Below, one piece after another: positions 21,499 through 22,208 of a stretch of 22,208 nucleotides of DNA; the first letter of the stretch is position 1, and every line of letters begins with the position of its first letter. Both the position numbers and the translations under genes were made by a program. The DNA is taken from positions 1-22,208 of the forward strand of contig JACKKB010000015.1 in the NCBI GenBank assembly GCA_020637635.1, read 5' to 3'. This DNA is from Albidovulum sp. (lineage in GTDB: Bacteria > Pseudomonadota > Alphaproteobacteria > Rhodobacterales > Rhodobacteraceae). The notes under the pieces are model-generated. The model worked only from the letters and a program-made list of their open reading frames with translations, was not told where the DNA came from and ran no database searches.

Positions 21499-22208
21499 AT
21501 GAAGGACATTCTCGACCAGCTCGAAGCGCGCCGCGCCAATGCCCGGCTTGGCGGCGGCCAGCGCCGGATCGACGCGCAGCACGCCCGCGGCAAGTTGACC
21601 GCGCGCGAACGGATCGAGCTTCTGCTCGACGACGGCAGCTTCGAGGAGTTCGACATGTTCGTCGCGCATCGCTGCACCGATTTCGCCATGGAGGAAGACC
21701 GCCCGGCGGGCGACGGCGTGGTCACCGGCTGGGGCACGATCAACGGCCGCATGGTCTATGTCTTTTCCCAGGATTTCACCGTCTTCGGCGGCTCGCTCTC
21801 GGAAACCCATGCCCAGAAGATCTGCAAGATCATGGACATGGCGCTGCAGAATGGCGCGCCGGTCATCGGGCTGAACGATTCGGGCGGTGCGCGCATCCAG
21901 GAAGGCGTGGCCTCTCTCGCCGGTTACGCCGATGTCTTCCAGCGCAACATCATGGCCTCGGGCGTGGTGCCACAGATCAGCGTCATCATGGGGCCATGCG
22001 CGGGGGGCGCGGTCTATTCGCCGGCGATGACCGACTTCATCTTCATGGTCAAGGACACCTCCTACATGTTCGTCACCGGCCCCGACGTCGTGAAGACGGT
22101 GACGAACGAGGTCGTCACCGCCGAGGAACTTGGCGGCGCCTCGACGCATACGAAAAAATCCTCGGTCGCCGACGGCGCCTTCGAGAACGATGTCGAGGCC
22201 CTGGCGGA
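21499..22208 (+). CDS. pccB: Propionyl-CoA carboxylase beta subunit (5' part, cut by window end)
   Basis: The first 236 residues of the biotin-dependent carboxyltransferase beta subunit, which carboxylates propionyl-CoA to methylmalonyl-CoA together with the biotin-carrying alpha subunit (PccA, not in this window). Visible family features are KLTARERIELLLDDGSFEEF (about 32-51), the CoA-binding GLNDSGGARIQEGVASLAGY (about 124-143), IMGPCAGGAVYSPAMTDF (about 163-180) and the FVTGPDVVKTVTNEVV segment (about 192-207). These motifs are of the PccB type; acetyl-CoA AccD is a different shape. About 510 residues would be expected in full. The ATG at 21499 has GGGGGGAG upstream. It is divergent from the DUF486 gene and lies 1.9 kb from the putative PccR gene, likely its activator. 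Confidence 0.95.
   Translation, partial: MKDILDQLEARRANARLGGGQRRIDAQHARGKLTARERIELLLDDGSFEEFDMFVAHRCTDFAMEEDRPAGDGVVTGWGTINGRMVYVFSQDFTVFGGSLSETHAQKICKIMDMALQNGAPVIGLNDSGGARIQEGVASLAGYADVFQRNIMASGVVPQISVIMGPCAGGAVYSPAMTDFIFMVKDTSYMFVTGPDVVKTVTNEVVTAEELGGASTHTKKSSVADGAFENDVEALA

Noticed and set aside
1..22208. CRISPR arrays, insertion sequences, prophage genes, toxin-antitoxin pairs or defence systems.
   Set aside because: No repeat-spacer pattern, transposase, integrase, inverted-terminal repeats or defence-type domains were seen; nearly all the DNA is accounted for by ordinary housekeeping, transport and regulatory genes.

Overview
This 22.2 kb stretch is compact, GC-rich chromosomal DNA, most likely from a Rhodobacteraceae-type alphaproteobacterium (Rhodobacter/Paracoccus/Ruegeria relatives). 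The reasons are the gene families present (MmcB, DUF6324, DUF6524, a ScfR/PccR regulator close to pccB, a ChoXWV/BetI/BetA choline locus), a tRNA-His of the alphaproteobacterial type without G-1 and with A73, an alphaproteobacterial SOS box, and a lineage-typical GC-hairpin plus TATTTTT terminator. I see no phage, insertion sequence, CRISPR array or obvious genomic island. Both ends are cut: nothing firm can be said about the first ~90 bases, and pccB runs off the right end.

Layout. (1) 1-1403: SOS-controlled mmcB, convergent with a small DUF6324 gene, then a gene-less stretch holding the decayed remnant of a MarR-GNAT gene, then tRNA-His. (2) 1485-4224, minus strand: pyrG (CTP synthase), secG and a four-helix DUF6524 membrane protein. 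pyrG has an unusual leader able to mask its own ribosome binding site. (3) 4396-6988, plus strand: an SLC13-type permease with two RCK_C domains, and a YebC/TACO1-family gene. (4) 6985-9502: a divergent LysG/ArgP-type regulator and LysE/ArgO-type basic amino acid exporter, followed by an EamA transporter. (5) 9499-15867: the choline locus. The choXWV uptake operon faces left; betI, a serine/threonine dehydratase and betA face right; two near-identical BetI operators lie between them. (6) 16048-17795, minus strand: overlapping pabB and pabC-like genes for p-aminobenzoate/folate. (7) 17961-18206: a YdcH/DUF465 small protein with an FNR-type palindrome upstream. (8) 18203-22208: a propionyl-CoA module with a ScfR/PccR regulator, a Bcr/CflA efflux pump, a DUF486 membrane protein and the start of pccB. 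TTTGCAAA-like boxes stand in front of both the regulator and pccB.

How the genes work together. ChoXWV imports choline and BetA oxidises it; BetI probably represses both arms through the paired operators. The regulator at 18203-19597 is expected to sense short-chain acyl-CoA and control pccB; the position of its boxes suggests repression of its own promoter and activation of pccB. LysG is expected to switch on LysE when basic amino acids accumulate.

No wholly new multi-gene system was found. The most noteworthy signals are regulatory: a likely leaderless SOS promoter on mmcB, a 9-bp anti-Shine-Dalgarno in the pyrG leader, the box geometry at pccR and pccB, the paired BetI operators, and a dehydratase gene embedded in a bet operon that has no betB in place.
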